This document shows, piece after piece, positions 28,379-37,356 of a stretch of 64,000 bases of DNA (positions are counted from its first letter, which is position 1; each line of letters opens with the position of its first letter). Source of the DNA: Methyloversatilis sp. (GTDB taxonomy: Bacteria; Pseudomonadota; Gammaproteobacteria; Burkholderiales; Rhodocyclaceae). The notes beneath the pieces were generated by a model. It ran no database searches. It had not been told where the DNA came from and saw only the letters and a list, made by a program, of their open reading frames with translations. Both the position numbers and the translations under genes were made by a program. The DNA is taken from positions 124,001 through 188,000 of the forward strand of contig JAEUNO010000020.1 of NCBI GenBank assembly GCA_016791045.1, given 5' to 3'.

Positions 28379-29002
28379 TCAGAAGCGGAAGATCGCGCCG
28401 AGCGACCAGGTGTCGATGTCGCCGCTGCCGGTGTTGCTGCCGCCCAGGCTTTCGTAGCGGGTGAATTCACCCCGCAGCCCGATGGACGGTGTCAGCGCAT
28501 AGCCCACGCCCGCGCCGTACAGGCCGCTCCAGTCGCGGTCCTGCGCCGTGCCGGCGGCTGCACCGCCGGGGCCGGTCACGTCGACATCGACTTCGACCTT
28601 GGCGTGGATGCCGCCGAGCCGGCCGAATACCGAAAACTTCTCGCCGACCGGCAGGATGCCGAGCACCGATGCGGTCCATCCATGGGCATCGATCTGCGCA
28701 CGCGCCGTGCCACCGGTGAAGTCGGCCCGGTAGCGCGCGCCACCGAAATCGGCGTAGCCGAGTTCGAACGCCAGATAGGGATTGAGCTGATAGCCGAGCG
28801 ACAAGCCGTAGTGCGTGTCGTGTTCGTCCACGCTGGAACGCAGGCCGGTGGCACCGGCCGACACCAGGGCTGCGTCGGTCTCGCTGCGACCCATGTCGAC
28901 GCTGGAGCGGCCGATCGAAGCGCCGACATAGAAGTCGCCGGCCAGCGCGGACGACGCGGCGAGCGAAAGCAGGGCGCTGCACAGCAGCGAAGGTCTTGTC
29001 AT
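28379..29002 (-). CDS. Small outer-membrane beta-barrel protein (OmpA-like transmembrane class)
   Basis: A 207-residue exported protein. The start is ATG 29002 with signal peptide MTRPSLLCSALLSLAASSAL. The mature part has about eight amphipathic strands (FYVGASIGRSSVDMG, YGLSLGYQLNPYLAFELGYA, FSVFGRLGGIHAKVEVDVDV, LYGAGVGYALTPSIGLRGEF) and ends SLGAIFRF with terminal Phe, the pattern of OmpA-N/OmpW/OmpX-type barrels. No peptidoglycan-binding domain is present. Upstream (29030-29070) is AT-rich and probably holds its promoter. Confidence 0.85.
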   Translation of the reverse strand: MTRPSLLCSALLSLAASSALAGDFYVGASIGRSSVDMGRSETDAALVSAGATGLRSSVDEHDTHYGLSLGYQLNPYLAFELGYADFGGARYRADFTGGTARAQIDAHGWTASVLGILPVGEKFSVFGRLGGIHAKVEVDVDVTGPGGAAAGTAQDRDWSGLYGAGVGYALTPSIGLRGEFTRYESLGGSNTGSGDIDTWSLGAIFRF

Positions 29003-29208
29003 CGTCGGATACTCCTTTGGAATGGAGCGGCGGAGTATATCTATATGACGATGTAAAAATACTAAATGCATCAAAGGCTGTCTCGCCGCTGCAACATCGG
29101 GGAATTCCCGCGTTACATCGGTGTCGATCAGCCTGATACCCGCTTGCACCCGCAGGCGGCCCGGTGCATCGTGCCCCGCACACGTTAGGCCTACGCAGGA
29201 GATTCACC

Positions 29209-30099
29209 ATGAAACGCAAGACAGCCAGGGATTTCGCACCCGAGGTGATGGCGCTGTTCGACCGCTACGTGCATGGCGCCATCGACCGGCGCGGTTTTCT
29301 CGATGCAGCAGCCCGCTTCGCGGTCGGTGGCGTGACGGCGTCGATGCTGCTGGAGGCGTTGAGCCCGAACTTCGCGCAGGCGCAGCAGGTGAAGCCGGAC
29401 GATCCGGCGCTGAAGACCGACCATATCGAATACGCCACGCGCGGCGGCTACGGCAAGGTGCGCGGTTACCTGGCACGACCGGCACAGGCGACCGGCCCGC
29501 TGCCGGCTGTCCTCGTGGTGCACGAGAACCGCGGCCTCAATCCGCACATCGAGGACGTTACGCGCCGGCTTGCGCTCGAGGGCTATCTCGCGCTGGCGCC
29601 CGATGCGCTGTATCCGCTTGGCGGCTATCCGGGCAATGAAGACATGGCGCGCGAACTGTTCCAGCAGCTGGACCAGAAGAAAACGCGCGAAGACTTCCTG
29701 TCACTGGCGCTCGCTTTCCGTGCGCACGACCTCGGCAACGGCAAGCTGGGGGTGGTTGGTTTCTGCTATGGCGGCGCCATCGCCAACTTCCTCGCGACGA
29801 AGCTCCCCGACCTGAATGCCGCGGTGCCGTTCTACGGCACCCAGCCCCCGCTGGAAGACGTGCCGGCGATCCGGTCGCCGCTGCTGATCCACTATGCCGA
29901 CCAGGACGAAAAGGTGAATGCCGGCGCCACCCGCTACGACGCGGCGCTGGTCAACGCCGGCAAGACCTATCAGACCTATGTCTATCCGGGCACGCTGCAC
30001 GGCTTCCACAACGACACCACACCGCGTTATGACGAACGTGCGGCGAAACTGGCCTGGCAGCGCACGCTGGATTTCTTCGCGCAGCAGCTGCGCGCCTGA
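29209..30099 (+). CDS. Dienelactone hydrolase-family protein with Tat-type signal
   Basis: A 296-residue alpha/beta-hydrolase. The Cys nucleophile is in GFCYGG (Cys186), with Asp231 (HYADQDEKV) and His264 (LHGFHND) completing the triad typical of dienelactone hydrolase. The N-terminus carries a twin-Arg motif (DRRGFLDAAARFAVGG, Arg27-Arg28) followed by a hydrophobic stretch ending in FAQAQQ, so Tat export is likely. SD AGGAG precedes ATG 29209. The natural substrate is unknown; many members cleave carboxylic esters or lactones. It is alone, and followed by a REP array. Confidence 0.88.
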   Translation: MKRKTARDFAPEVMALFDRYVHGAIDRRGFLDAAARFAVGGVTASMLLEALSPNFAQAQQVKPDDPALKTDHIEYATRGGYGKVRGYLARPAQATGPLPAVLVVHENRGLNPHIEDVTRRLALEGYLALAPDALYPLGGYPGNEDMARELFQQLDQKKTREDFLSLALAFRAHDLGNGKLGVVGFCYGGAIANFLATKLPDLNAAVPFYGTQPPLEDVPAIRSPLLIHYADQDEKVNAGATRYDAALVNAGKTYQTYVYPGTLHGFHNDTTPRYDERAAKLAWQRTLDFFAQQLRA

Positions 30100-30149
30100 C
30101 GAAGCACAGCCAGCGCACGCAAAACTTCGCCACGCTCGCGACGCTGCCC

Positions 30150-30826
30150 TTCGAGCACGTGATGTCGCGTGATTGACGTGGGGATCGCGAGCAGGGCTCG
30201 CTCCTACAAGGGCGGCACGGTTTTCCGCAGGAGCGAGCCCTGCTCGCGATTCCGGTCTCGGAGTACGTGACAGCGCATGATCGACGTGTTGATCGCGACC
30301 AAGGGGGGCGCTCCTACAGCGGAGCCACGGTTTTTGCAGGAGCGAGCCCTGCTCGCGATTCCGGTCTCGGAATACATGACGGCGCATGATCGACGTGTTG
30401 ATCGCGACCAGGGGGGCGCTCCTACAGCGGAGCCACGGATTTTGCAGGAGCGAGCCCTGCTCGCGATTCCGGCCTCGGAATACGCGACGGCGCATGATCG
30501 ACGTGTTGATCGCGACCAGGGGGTCGCTCCTACAGCGGAGCCACGGTTTTTGCAGGAGCGAGCCCTGCTCGCGATTCCGGTCTCGGAATACGTGACGGCG
30601 CATGATCGACGCGTTGATCTCGACCGGGGGGCGCTCCTACAGCGGAGCCACGGTTCTTGCAGGAGCGAGCCCTGCTCGCGATTCCGGTCTCGGAATACAT
30701 GACGGCGCATGATCGACGTGTTGATCGCGACCAGGGGGGCGCGCCTACAGCGGAGCCACGGTTTTTGTAGGAGCGAGCCCTGCTCGCGATTCCGGTCTCC
30801 GAATACGTGACAGCGCATGATCCACT
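30150..30826. repeat. REP/BIME array B, six units of 107-109 bp
   Basis: It fills most of the 791-bp gap between convergent genes. The core AGGAGCGAGCCCTGCTCGCG starts at 30229, 30338, 30446, 30554, 30661 and 30769. Each is paired with an inverted core (GATCGCGACCAGGGG...GCGCTCCTACA) across a 16-17 nt spacer (GCGGAGCCACGGTTTT). The linker GTGACGGCGCATGATCGACG joins pairs. Units are >90% alike by eye. No transposase gene is nearby. The flanks 30100-30149 and 30827-30890 show nothing further. Confidence 0.93.
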
Positions 30827-30890
30827 TGCCGGTCGCGTTGCTGCGGGTCATGCGGGCCTTCGCTGTACATGCATGAATGCCACCGTGGCT

Positions 30891-33614
30891 TCAGTGCGCC
30901 TCGTCCCAGTTCAGGCCGACACCGGCTTCGACCTTCAATGGCACCGACAGCTGGGCCACGCCTTCCATCAGCGCCGGCACGCGCTCGCGCACGAGGTCGA
31001 TTTCGGCGTCCGGCACTTCGAGCACCAGTTCGTCATGCACCTGCAGCACCAGCCGCGTGCCGAGCTGTTCGCGGCTGAGCCAGCCGGAGACCGCGATCAT
31101 CGCCAGCTTGATCAGGTCGGCGGCCGTGCCCTGCATCGGCGCGTTGATCGCGGCGCGTTCGGCGCCCTGTCGGCGGGCGACCTGGGCGGCGCGGATCTCC
31201 GGCAGTTGCAGTCGGCGCCCCAACACGGTTTCGACCCAGCCCTGTTCCCTCGCCAGCGCGCGGGTTTCGTCCATGTAGCGCGCGACGCCGGGGTAACGCG
31301 CGAAATAGCGGTCGATCCAGCCCGCTGCGGCGGCGCGCTCGATGCCCAGGTTCTTCGCCAGCCCGTGCGCGCTCATGCCGTAGATCAGGCCGAAGTTGAT
31401 CACCTTGGCGTAGCGGCGCTGTTCGCTGCTGACCTCGCCCGGCGGCACGCCGAACACCTCGGATGCGGTGGCGCGGTGCACGTCCTCGCCATCGGCGAAG
31501 GCCTGCAGCAGACGGGCATCCTGCGACAGGTGGGCCATGATGCGCAGCTCGATCTGCGAATAGTCGGCACTCACGAGCCGGTGACCCGGCGGCGCGATGA
31601 AGGCGGAGCGGATACGCCGGCCCTCCGCGGTGCGCACCGGAATGTTCTGCAGATTGGGATCGACCGACGACAGCCGCCCGGTCACCGCCACCGCCTGGCT
31701 GAAGCTGGTGTGCACGCGGCCGGTGTCGGCGCGCACCATGCGCGGCAGCTTGTCGGTGTAGGTGCCCTTGAGTTTGGCGAGGCTGCGGTATTCGAGGATG
31801 AGCGCCGGCAGCGGGTAATCCAGCGCCAGTTGAGACAGCACTTCTTCGTCGGTCGAGGGCGTGCCGCTCGGCGTCTTCTTGATCACCGGCAGCTTTTCGC
31901 GCTCGAACAGGATTTCCGCCAGCTGCTTCGGCGAATTGATGTTGAACGGCTGCTTCGCCGCCGCGTGGGCGCGCGCTTCCAGATCAATCATCTTCTGGCC
32001 CAGCTCGTTGCTCTGCGCGGCCAGCGAGCCGACGTCGAGCAGCACGCCGGTGCGCTCCATGTCGAACAGGATCTGCGACACCGGAAGTTCGATGTCCCTA
32101 TATATATAGGCAAGCTTTTTGTCGGACTGGATGCGCGGCGCAAGCACCGCGTGCACGCGCAGCGTCACGTCGGCGTCTTCGGCCGCGTAATCGGTGGCGC
32201 GGTCGATCGCGACCTGGTCGAAGCCGATGCGCGAGGCGCCCTTGCCGGTCACCTCGTCGTAGCTGATCACCTTCAGGCCGAGGTGGCGGGTGACCAGCGC
32301 GTCCAGGCTGTGGCTGCGGTCGGCGTCCAGCACATAGCTTTCCAGCAGCGTGTCATCGACCACGCCGGCCAGCCGGATGCCGTGGTTGGCGAACACATGG
32401 CGGTCGTACTTGAGGTTCTGCCCGAGCTTGCCGTGCGCCGCCGATTCCAGCCAGGGCTTGAGCTTCGCCAGTACCTCGTCGCGCGGCAATTGCGCCGGCG
32501 CGTCCGGATAGCAGTGCGCCAGCGGCAGATAGGCGGCCACGCCGGCTTCCAGCGCGAAGCTCATGCCGACCAGCTGCGCCTCCATCGGCTCCAGGCTGGT
32601 GGTTTCGGTGTCCAGCGACACCACGGCGGCGCCGTCCAGCAGCGCCAGCCAGCGCTCGAGCGCCGGCCAGTCGAGCAGGGTTTCGTACTGTGCGCGGTGG
32701 CTGCCTTCCGGTTCGGTGGACGGCGTGGCGTCGGCGGCCGGCGCCGGCGCGTTGATCGTCTTCTTCGGGCCCTTCGACAGTTCTTCCAGCAGGCCGCGGA
32801 AGCCATAGCGTTCGTAGATCGGGCGCAGCGCGTCGGCGTTTTCGCCGTCCGAGGTCAGTGACTCGAGCGGCTGCGGCAGTTCGACATCGCACTTCACCGT
32901 CAGCAGCTGGCGCGCCAGCGGCAGGAAGCCGAGGTGGGCGCGCAGGTTCTCGCCCACCTTGCCGCTGATTTCGTCGGCATGCGCGACGATGTCGTCGAGC
33001 GAGCCATACTGCTGCAACCACTTGACGGCGGTCTTCGGGCCGCACTTGTCGACGCCGGGCACGTTGTCCACGCTGTCGCCGATCAGTGCGAGGTAGTCGA
33101 CGATGCCGGCCGGCGTGACGCCGAACTTGGCCAGCACGCCGGCTTCGTCCAGTTTCTCCTCGCTCATCGTGTTCACCAGCGTCACGTGACGGTTCACCAG
33201 CTGCGCCAGATCCTTGTCGCCGGTGGAAATGACGCAGTCGATGCCGCGCGCGGTGGCCTGCGCCGACAGGGTGCCTATCACGTCGTCGGCTTCCACGCCG
33301 TCGATCATCAGCAGCGGCCAGCCGAGTGCGCGCACCGCGTCGTGGATGGGTGCAATCTGTGCCGCGAGGTCTTCCGGCATCGGCGGACGGTGGCTCTTGT
33401 AGTCCGGATACCAGTCGTCGCGGAAGGTCGGGCCCTTGGCGTCGAACACACAGGCGCGGTAGTCCGCCTTGTAGTCGCTTGCCAGCCGCCTTAGCATGTT
33501 GATGACCCCGCGCAGTGCGCCGGTCGGCTCGCCCTGGGCGTTGCGCAGGTCGGGCATGGCGTGGAAGGCGCGGTACAGGTAGGACGAACCATCGACAAGC
33601 AGCAGCGTGGGCAT
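30891..33614 (-). CDS. polA: DNA polymerase I
   Basis: A 907-residue polymerase for Okazaki-fragment maturation and repair synthesis. It has the N-terminal 5'-3' exonuclease/flap domain (LLVDGSSYLYRAFHAMPDLR, VFDAKGPTFR, GDKDLAQLV), a central 3'-5' proofreading domain with VSLDTETTSLEPM, and a family-A palm: SADYSQIELRIMAHLS, AKVINFGLIYGMSAHGLA and LVLQVHDELVLEVP. Both metal-binding residues of the proofreading domain appear intact. A perfect CCTATATATATAGG palindrome (32097-32110) lies inside the gene. Monocistronic by position, divergent from the next gene. Confidence 0.97.
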   Translation of the reverse strand: MPTLLLVDGSSYLYRAFHAMPDLRNAQGEPTGALRGVINMLRRLASDYKADYRACVFDAKGPTFRDDWYPDYKSHRPPMPEDLAAQIAPIHDAVRALGWPLLMIDGVEADDVIGTLSAQATARGIDCVISTGDKDLAQLVNRHVTLVNTMSEEKLDEAGVLAKFGVTPAGIVDYLALIGDSVDNVPGVDKCGPKTAVKWLQQYGSLDDIVAHADEISGKVGENLRAHLGFLPLARQLLTVKCDVELPQPLESLTSDGENADALRPIYERYGFRGLLEELSKGPKKTINAPAPAADATPSTEPEGSHRAQYETLLDWPALERWLALLDGAAVVSLDTETTSLEPMEAQLVGMSFALEAGVAAYLPLAHCYPDAPAQLPRDEVLAKLKPWLESAAHGKLGQNLKYDRHVFANHGIRLAGVVDDTLLESYVLDADRSHSLDALVTRHLGLKVISYDEVTGKGASRIGFDQVAIDRATDYAAEDADVTLRVHAVLAPRIQSDKKLAYIYRDIELPVSQILFDMERTGVLLDVGSLAAQSNELGQKMIDLEARAHAAAKQPFNINSPKQLAEILFEREKLPVIKKTPSGTPSTDEEVLSQLALDYPLPALILEYRSLAKLKGTYTDKLPRMVRADTGRVHTSFSQAVAVTGRLSSVDPNLQNIPVRTAEGRRIRSAFIAPPGHRLVSADYSQIELRIMAHLSQDARLLQAFADGEDVHRATASEVFGVPPGEVSSEQRRYAKVINFGLIYGMSAHGLAKNLGIERAAAAGWIDRYFARYPGVARYMDETRALAREQGWVETVLGRRLQLPEIRAAQVARRQGAERAAINAPMQGTAADLIKLAMIAVSGWLSREQLGTRLVLQVHDELVLEVPDAEIDLVRERVPALMEGVAQLSVPLKVEAGVGLNWDEAH

Positions 33615-33667
33615 GGCGGATTCCGTGATTGCTCAGCGCGCCATTATCAACCCCGGACCCCCTCCCC

Positions 33668-34396
33668 ATGAGCGCGAAAGACAAACTTCCCGGCATGATC
33701 GACCCCGGTGACGCGGCACGCGCCAGCAGTGCGCGCGAGGCCTGGCGCATCTTCGGCATCATGGCCGAATTCGTCGAGGCGACCGAAAGGCTGCAGGCCA
33801 TCCGCCCGGCGGTCAGCATTTTCGGCAGTGCGCGTACGCCGCGCGAGCATCCCTATTACGACCTGACCGAGCGCATCGCGCGCCAGCTGTCCGACGCCGG
33901 GTTTTCGGTCATTTCCGGCGGCGGGCCCGGCATCATGGAGGCGGCCAACAAGGGCGCCTTCCACGGCAAATCGCCCAGTGTCGGGCTGAACATCCAGTTG
34001 CCGATGGAGCAGAGCGCCAATGTCTATCAGGACATTTCGCATTCCTTCGAGCATTTCTTCGCCCGCAAGTACATGTTCGTGCGCTTCGCCGCCGCCTACG
34101 TCGTGATGCCCGGCGGTTTCGGCACGCTGGACGAGCTGATGGAGGCGCTGACGCTGATCCAGACCCGCAAGAGCCGCAGCATTCCCATCATCCTGGTGCA
34201 TACGCCGTTCTGGCAGGGGCTGATCGACTGGTTCCGCAGCACGCTGGTGGCCGAAGGCATGATTTCCGCGTCCGACATCGATCTGGTGCAGCTGATCGAC
34301 GATCCGGCAGAGGTCGTCGAAGCGATCTTCCGTCATTACGAGAACCGCAGCTTCCTGCCGTTGCCTGAGGAGCATGAGGCCATGCTGAATCTCTAG
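33668..34396 (+). CDS. TIGR00730/LOG-family Rossmann protein
   Basis: A 242-residue cytoplasmic protein with the lysine-decarboxylase-like (LOG) fold: VSIFGSARTPREHPYYDL, SGGGPGIMEAANKGA and the PGGFGTLDE motif. The LOG family includes cytokinin riboside-monophosphate phosphoribohydrolases and nucleotide 5'-monophosphate nucleosidases (PpnN-like); the true substrate is not known. The start is ATG 33668 (MSAKDKLPG); 13 extra codons are open upstream. Heptad-like repeats begin directly after its stop. Confidence 0.88.
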   Translation: MSAKDKLPGMIDPGDAARASSAREAWRIFGIMAEFVEATERLQAIRPAVSIFGSARTPREHPYYDLTERIARQLSDAGFSVISGGGPGIMEAANKGAFHGKSPSVGLNIQLPMEQSANVYQDISHSFEHFFARKYMFVRFAAAYVVMPGGFGTLDELMEALTLIQTRKSRSIPIILVHTPFWQGLIDWFRSTLVAEGMISASDIDLVQLIDDPAEVVEAIFRHYENRSFLPLPEEHEAMLNL

Positions 34397-34440
34397 ATTC
34401 AAGACGCAAGAATCAAGATTCAAGTTTCAAGGTGCAAGGT
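34397..34440 (+). repeat. Stop-adjacent TCAAG/GCAAG direct repeats
   Basis: Immediately after the TAG of the LOG-family gene come seven tandem words of 7-8 bp (ATTCAAG, ACGCAAG, AATCAAG, ATTCAAG, TTTCAAG, GTGCAAG, GTGCAAG). They resemble the AAGATGCAAG words at 7281-7345, which also touch a stop codon. The rest of the 127-bp gap to the DUF2782 gene shows nothing else clear. Confidence 0.7.
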
Positions 34441-34523
34441 GCAAGGAAAACCACAGTGCGCCCGTTGCGTCACCGGGAAGCGCGGGGGGCTCTGTTAAAC
34501 TGCCGGATCACAAAGGATTTTCG

Positions 34524-34883
34524 ATGCGACCGCTTCTTTCTGCCGCCCTGATCGCCGCCTCGCTGGCGTTCGCTGTCCCGCCGGTGTTCGCCCAGGCCGA
34601 CCGGCCGGCCGATCTGCAGCCCATTCCGGAACCGCCGCCGCCGCCGCTGCCGCTCGACGGCGGCGACGTGACGACCGAGCCGCAGGTGACCATCATCCAG
34701 AAGGCCGACGAGCGGGTCGAGGAATACCGCATGAACGGCAAGCTCTACATGATCAAGGTGACGCCGTCGCACGGCGTGCCCTACTATCTGATGGACGAGA
34801 ACGGCGGCGGCGTGATGACACGCTTCGACGATCTCGATCAGGGTCTGCGCGTCCCGAAATGGGTCATCTTCTCGTTCGACTGA
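34524..34883 (+). CDS. DUF2782 secreted protein
   Basis: A 119-residue protein with signal peptide MRPLLSAALIAASLAFAVPP and a Pro-rich segment (IPEPPPPPLPLDGGDV). The DUF2782 core is VEEYRMNGKLYMIKVTPSHG followed by PYYLMDENGGG and VPKWVIFSF. The family is found mainly in beta/gammaproteobacteria between polA and thrB, as here. Function unknown. It is the first clearly coupled member of a forward gene run. Confidence 0.88.
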   Translation: MRPLLSAALIAASLAFAVPPVFAQADRPADLQPIPEPPPPPLPLDGGDVTTEPQVTIIQKADERVEEYRMNGKLYMIKVTPSHGVPYYLMDENGGGVMTRFDDLDQGLRVPKWVIFSFD

Positions 34884-34927
34884 CCTGCACGCGCCGCCGG
34901 CGCGTGCCCAACTTCCGAAACTGATAC

Positions 34928-35884
34928 GTGTCTGTCTTCACCACCGTCACCGCAGACGAGATGCGCGACTGGCTGAAGAATTACTCCATCGGCCATCTGC
35001 TGTCGCTGGAGGGAATTCCGGCCGGCATCGAAAACACCAATTACTTCGTCGACACCTCGCATGGTCGCTACGTGCTGACGCTGTTCGAAAAGCTCACGCG
35101 CGCCGAACTGCCGTTCTACGTGCACCTGATGGCGCATCTGTCGCGCCATGGCATTCCCTGCCCGGCGCCGATCGCCGATCGCGACAACGAATACCTCGGA
35201 ATGCTCAACGGCAAGCCGGCGATGCTCGCCACGCGACTGGCCGGCACATCGCAGATGGCGCCGCAGGCGCCGCACTGCGCGGCCATCGGCGGCATGCTGG
35301 CGACAATGCATGTGGCCGGCCAGAGCTACGGGCGGCGCTTCGCCAATCCGCGCGGCTACGACTGGTGGCGCGCCGCCGCGCCGCAGCTGCTGGGCTACCT
35401 CGACGCCGATGACCGCGCGCTGCTCGAATCCGAGATGGCATTTCAGGTCGCGGCGCGCGAGGGGGGCGCCTGCGCCGGGCTGCCGGCCGGCGTGGTGCAT
35501 GCCGACCTGTTTCGTGACAACTGCCTGATGGATGGCGAGCGCATCGGCGGCATCATCGATTTCTACTTCGCCGGTGATGACTTCCTGCTGTTCGATCTCG
35601 CGGTGACGATGAATGACTGGTGCTCCGACGACGCCGGCGAGCTGGTGGCCGATCGCGCCGACGCGATGCTCGCCGCCTATCGCGACGAGCGACCGCTGAC
35701 CGACGCCGAACACCACGCCTGGCCGTTGATGCTGCGCGCCGCCGCGCTGCGCTTCTGGCTGTCGCGACTGTATGACTTTCACCTGCCGCGTGATGGAGAG
35801 ATGGTGCACAAGCACGACCCGAAGCGCTTCCGCGACATCCTGCGCGCCCGCATCCGTGCCGGCGACGCCCTGCCATGGCGGTGA
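34928..35884 (+). CDS. thrB: Homoserine kinase (APH/ThrB type)
   Basis: A 318-residue enzyme phosphorylating homoserine in threonine biosynthesis. It is of the aminoglycoside-phosphotransferase-fold ThrB class, not the GHMP class: GLRY-like GRYVLTLFEK, catalytic VVHADLFRDN (His191, Asp193, Asn198) and metal-binding IIDFYFAGDD. The start is GTG 34928, where the family-typical SVFTTVTADEMRDWL begins. The 3' end overlaps the next gene by 10 bp. Confidence 0.93.
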   Translation: MSVFTTVTADEMRDWLKNYSIGHLLSLEGIPAGIENTNYFVDTSHGRYVLTLFEKLTRAELPFYVHLMAHLSRHGIPCPAPIADRDNEYLGMLNGKPAMLATRLAGTSQMAPQAPHCAAIGGMLATMHVAGQSYGRRFANPRGYDWWRAAAPQLLGYLDADDRALLESEMAFQVAAREGGACAGLPAGVVHADLFRDNCLMDGERIGGIIDFYFAGDDFLLFDLAVTMNDWCSDDAGELVADRADAMLAAYRDERPLTDAEHHAWPLMLRAAALRFWLSRLYDFHLPRDGEMVHKHDPKRFRDILRARIRAGDALPWR

Positions 35885-36681
35885 ATCTGCAGGCGCGCGC
35901 GCTGCCGGCGCTGGCCGGGTGGTCGTGGATCAGTGGAGGCTTCGCGCTGTTCCGCCGCAATCCGCCGCTGATGACCGCGCTCACCATGGGGTATCTGCTG
36001 GTGATGGTGTTCCTGAACATCGTGCCGCTGATCGGTCCGGTGCTGGTCGCCGTCTGTCTGCCGGTCATGTCGGTCATCGTGTTCAACGGCGCCCGCCTGC
36101 TCGACAAGCAGCTCGATGTTTCGACCGAGGTGCTCAAGACCGGCCTGGCCGAGAACCTGCGACCGCTGGTCCAGCTCGGCTTCGTGCATCTGGCCGGCTC
36201 TCTGGTCGTGGTGCTGATCCACACCCTGCTGTTCGCGGCGCCCGACGTGCCGCTGGCGGAAGCCGACGAAGAGGCCTTCACGCGCACGCTGATGCAGCTG
36301 CTGCCGCTGGTGCTGCCGCTGATCCTGATCATGTGGTTTCCGCCCTACCTGATCGCGACCCAGGGCATCAAGCTCGGCAAGGCGCTGTTCTTCGGCGCGG
36401 TTGCGGTGCTGCGCAACGCCGGTGCCTTCATCGTGTATTTCGCAGGCGCGGCGGTGCTCGGCGTCGGCCTGCCGGTGCTGGTGATCCAGTTGATCGGCAA
36501 CGACGAAGGCATCGCCAGCCTGTTGCGCATCGGCGTGCGCATGACGCTGCTGTTCGTGCTGGTGCCGACGCTGGCAGCCAGCCTGTACGTGAGCTTCCAG
36601 CAGGTGTTCGCGCAACTGCCCGAAGCCGTGCCTGAGCCCGATCCGGATTCCGGATCGTCCGAAGACGCCGCCGATGAGTGA
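35875..36681 (+). CDS. BPSS1780-family membrane protein
   Basis: A 268-residue integral membrane protein, four to six helices, with the family start ARALPALAGWSWISGGFALF. Hydrophobic spans include MTALTMGYLLVMVFLNIVPL, LLPLVLPLILIMWFPPYLIA and MTLLFVLVPTLAASLYVSFQ. It ends in an acidic tail (EPDPDSGSSEDAADE). Function unknown; it often sits beside thrB in betaproteobacteria. Its ends overlap both thrB (10 bp) and nadD (8 bp), so it is translationally coupled. Confidence 0.87.
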   Translation: MAVNLQARALPALAGWSWISGGFALFRRNPPLMTALTMGYLLVMVFLNIVPLIGPVLVAVCLPVMSVIVFNGARLLDKQLDVSTEVLKTGLAENLRPLVQLGFVHLAGSLVVVLIHTLLFAAPDVPLAEADEEAFTRTLMQLLPLVLPLILIMWFPPYLIATQGIKLGKALFFGAVAVLRNAGAFIVYFAGAAVLGVGLPVLVIQLIGNDEGIASLLRIGVRMTLLFVLVPTLAASLYVSFQQVFAQLPEAVPEPDPDSGSSEDAADE

Positions 36682-37348
36682 GCAGCGGCCGGCCGGTGCG
36701 GGCTCCGGCATGCCTCTGGGTATCTTCGGCGGGTCGTTCGACCCGGTGCATCTGGGCCATCTGCGGCTGGCCGAAGAAGCGCTCGAAACGCTGCAGCTCG
36801 AGCGCGTGCGCTGGATTCCGGCCGGTCAGCCGTGGCACCGCGACGCGTTGCGGACCGATGCAAGCCACCGGCTCGCCATGGTGCGGCTGGCCACCGCGTC
36901 CAACCCCGCGTTCGAAGTCGATGCACGCGAAGCGGAAGCGGGGGCACCGGGTTACACGGTCGACACGCTGCAGGCGCTGCGCGGCGAGCTCGGCGTACAG
37001 CAACCGCTGGTGCTCATCCTCGGCGCCGACGCGTTCAGCCGGCTGCACACGTGGCGGCGCTGGAAATCGCTGTTCGAACTGGCGCACATCGGTCTGGCGA
37101 CGCGTGCCGGTCAGGCGGTCGATCCGGCCGCGCTCGACGGCGCGCTGGCGACCGAACTGTCCGCCCGCCTTGAGCACGATCCGGCGGTGCTGCGCACGGC
37201 GCCGGCCGGCGCCATCGTACCCTTCGACATGACAGCACTGGCCATTTCGGCCACCGATCTGCGGGCACGACTGGCGCGCGGCGCCAGCTGCCGCTATCTT
37301 GCCCCGACAGGCGTGCTCGATTACATCCGCCATCACCGGCTTTACTGA
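36674..37348 (+). CDS. nadD: Nicotinate-nucleotide adenylyltransferase
   Basis: NadD converts nicotinate mononucleotide and ATP to deamido-NAD in NAD synthesis. The 224-residue product shows the nucleotidylyltransferase signature GGSFDPVHLGH (HxGH, His26/His29), RWIPAGQPWHR, and the late ISATDLRARL motif. An internal Met13 (MPLGIFGG) at 36710 is an alternative start nearer the domain. It is followed by rsfS and rlmH, the usual nadD-rsfS-rlmH trio. Confidence 0.95.
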   Translation: MSEQRPAGAGSGMPLGIFGGSFDPVHLGHLRLAEEALETLQLERVRWIPAGQPWHRDALRTDASHRLAMVRLATASNPAFEVDAREAEAGAPGYTVDTLQALRGELGVQQPLVLILGADAFSRLHTWRRWKSLFELAHIGLATRAGQAVDPAALDGALATELSARLEHDPAVLRTAPAGAIVPFDMTALAISATDLRARLARGASCRYLAPTGVLDYIRHHRLY

Positions 37349-37356
37349 GAGAATTC

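Noticed and set aside
30277-30702. Repetitive reading frames inside REP array B (LQERALLAIPVSEY-type).
   Set aside because: They are translations of the 108-bp repeat itself, present on several frames, with no start site context.
30150-30826. A CRISPR array.
   Set aside because: The period is ~108 bp and the whole unit is conserved, with no short repeat plus unique spacers and no cas genes. It is a REP array.
30807-32861. A 684-residue + strand frame antisense to polA.
   Set aside because: Long antisense frames are routine in GC-rich DNA; polA is certain.
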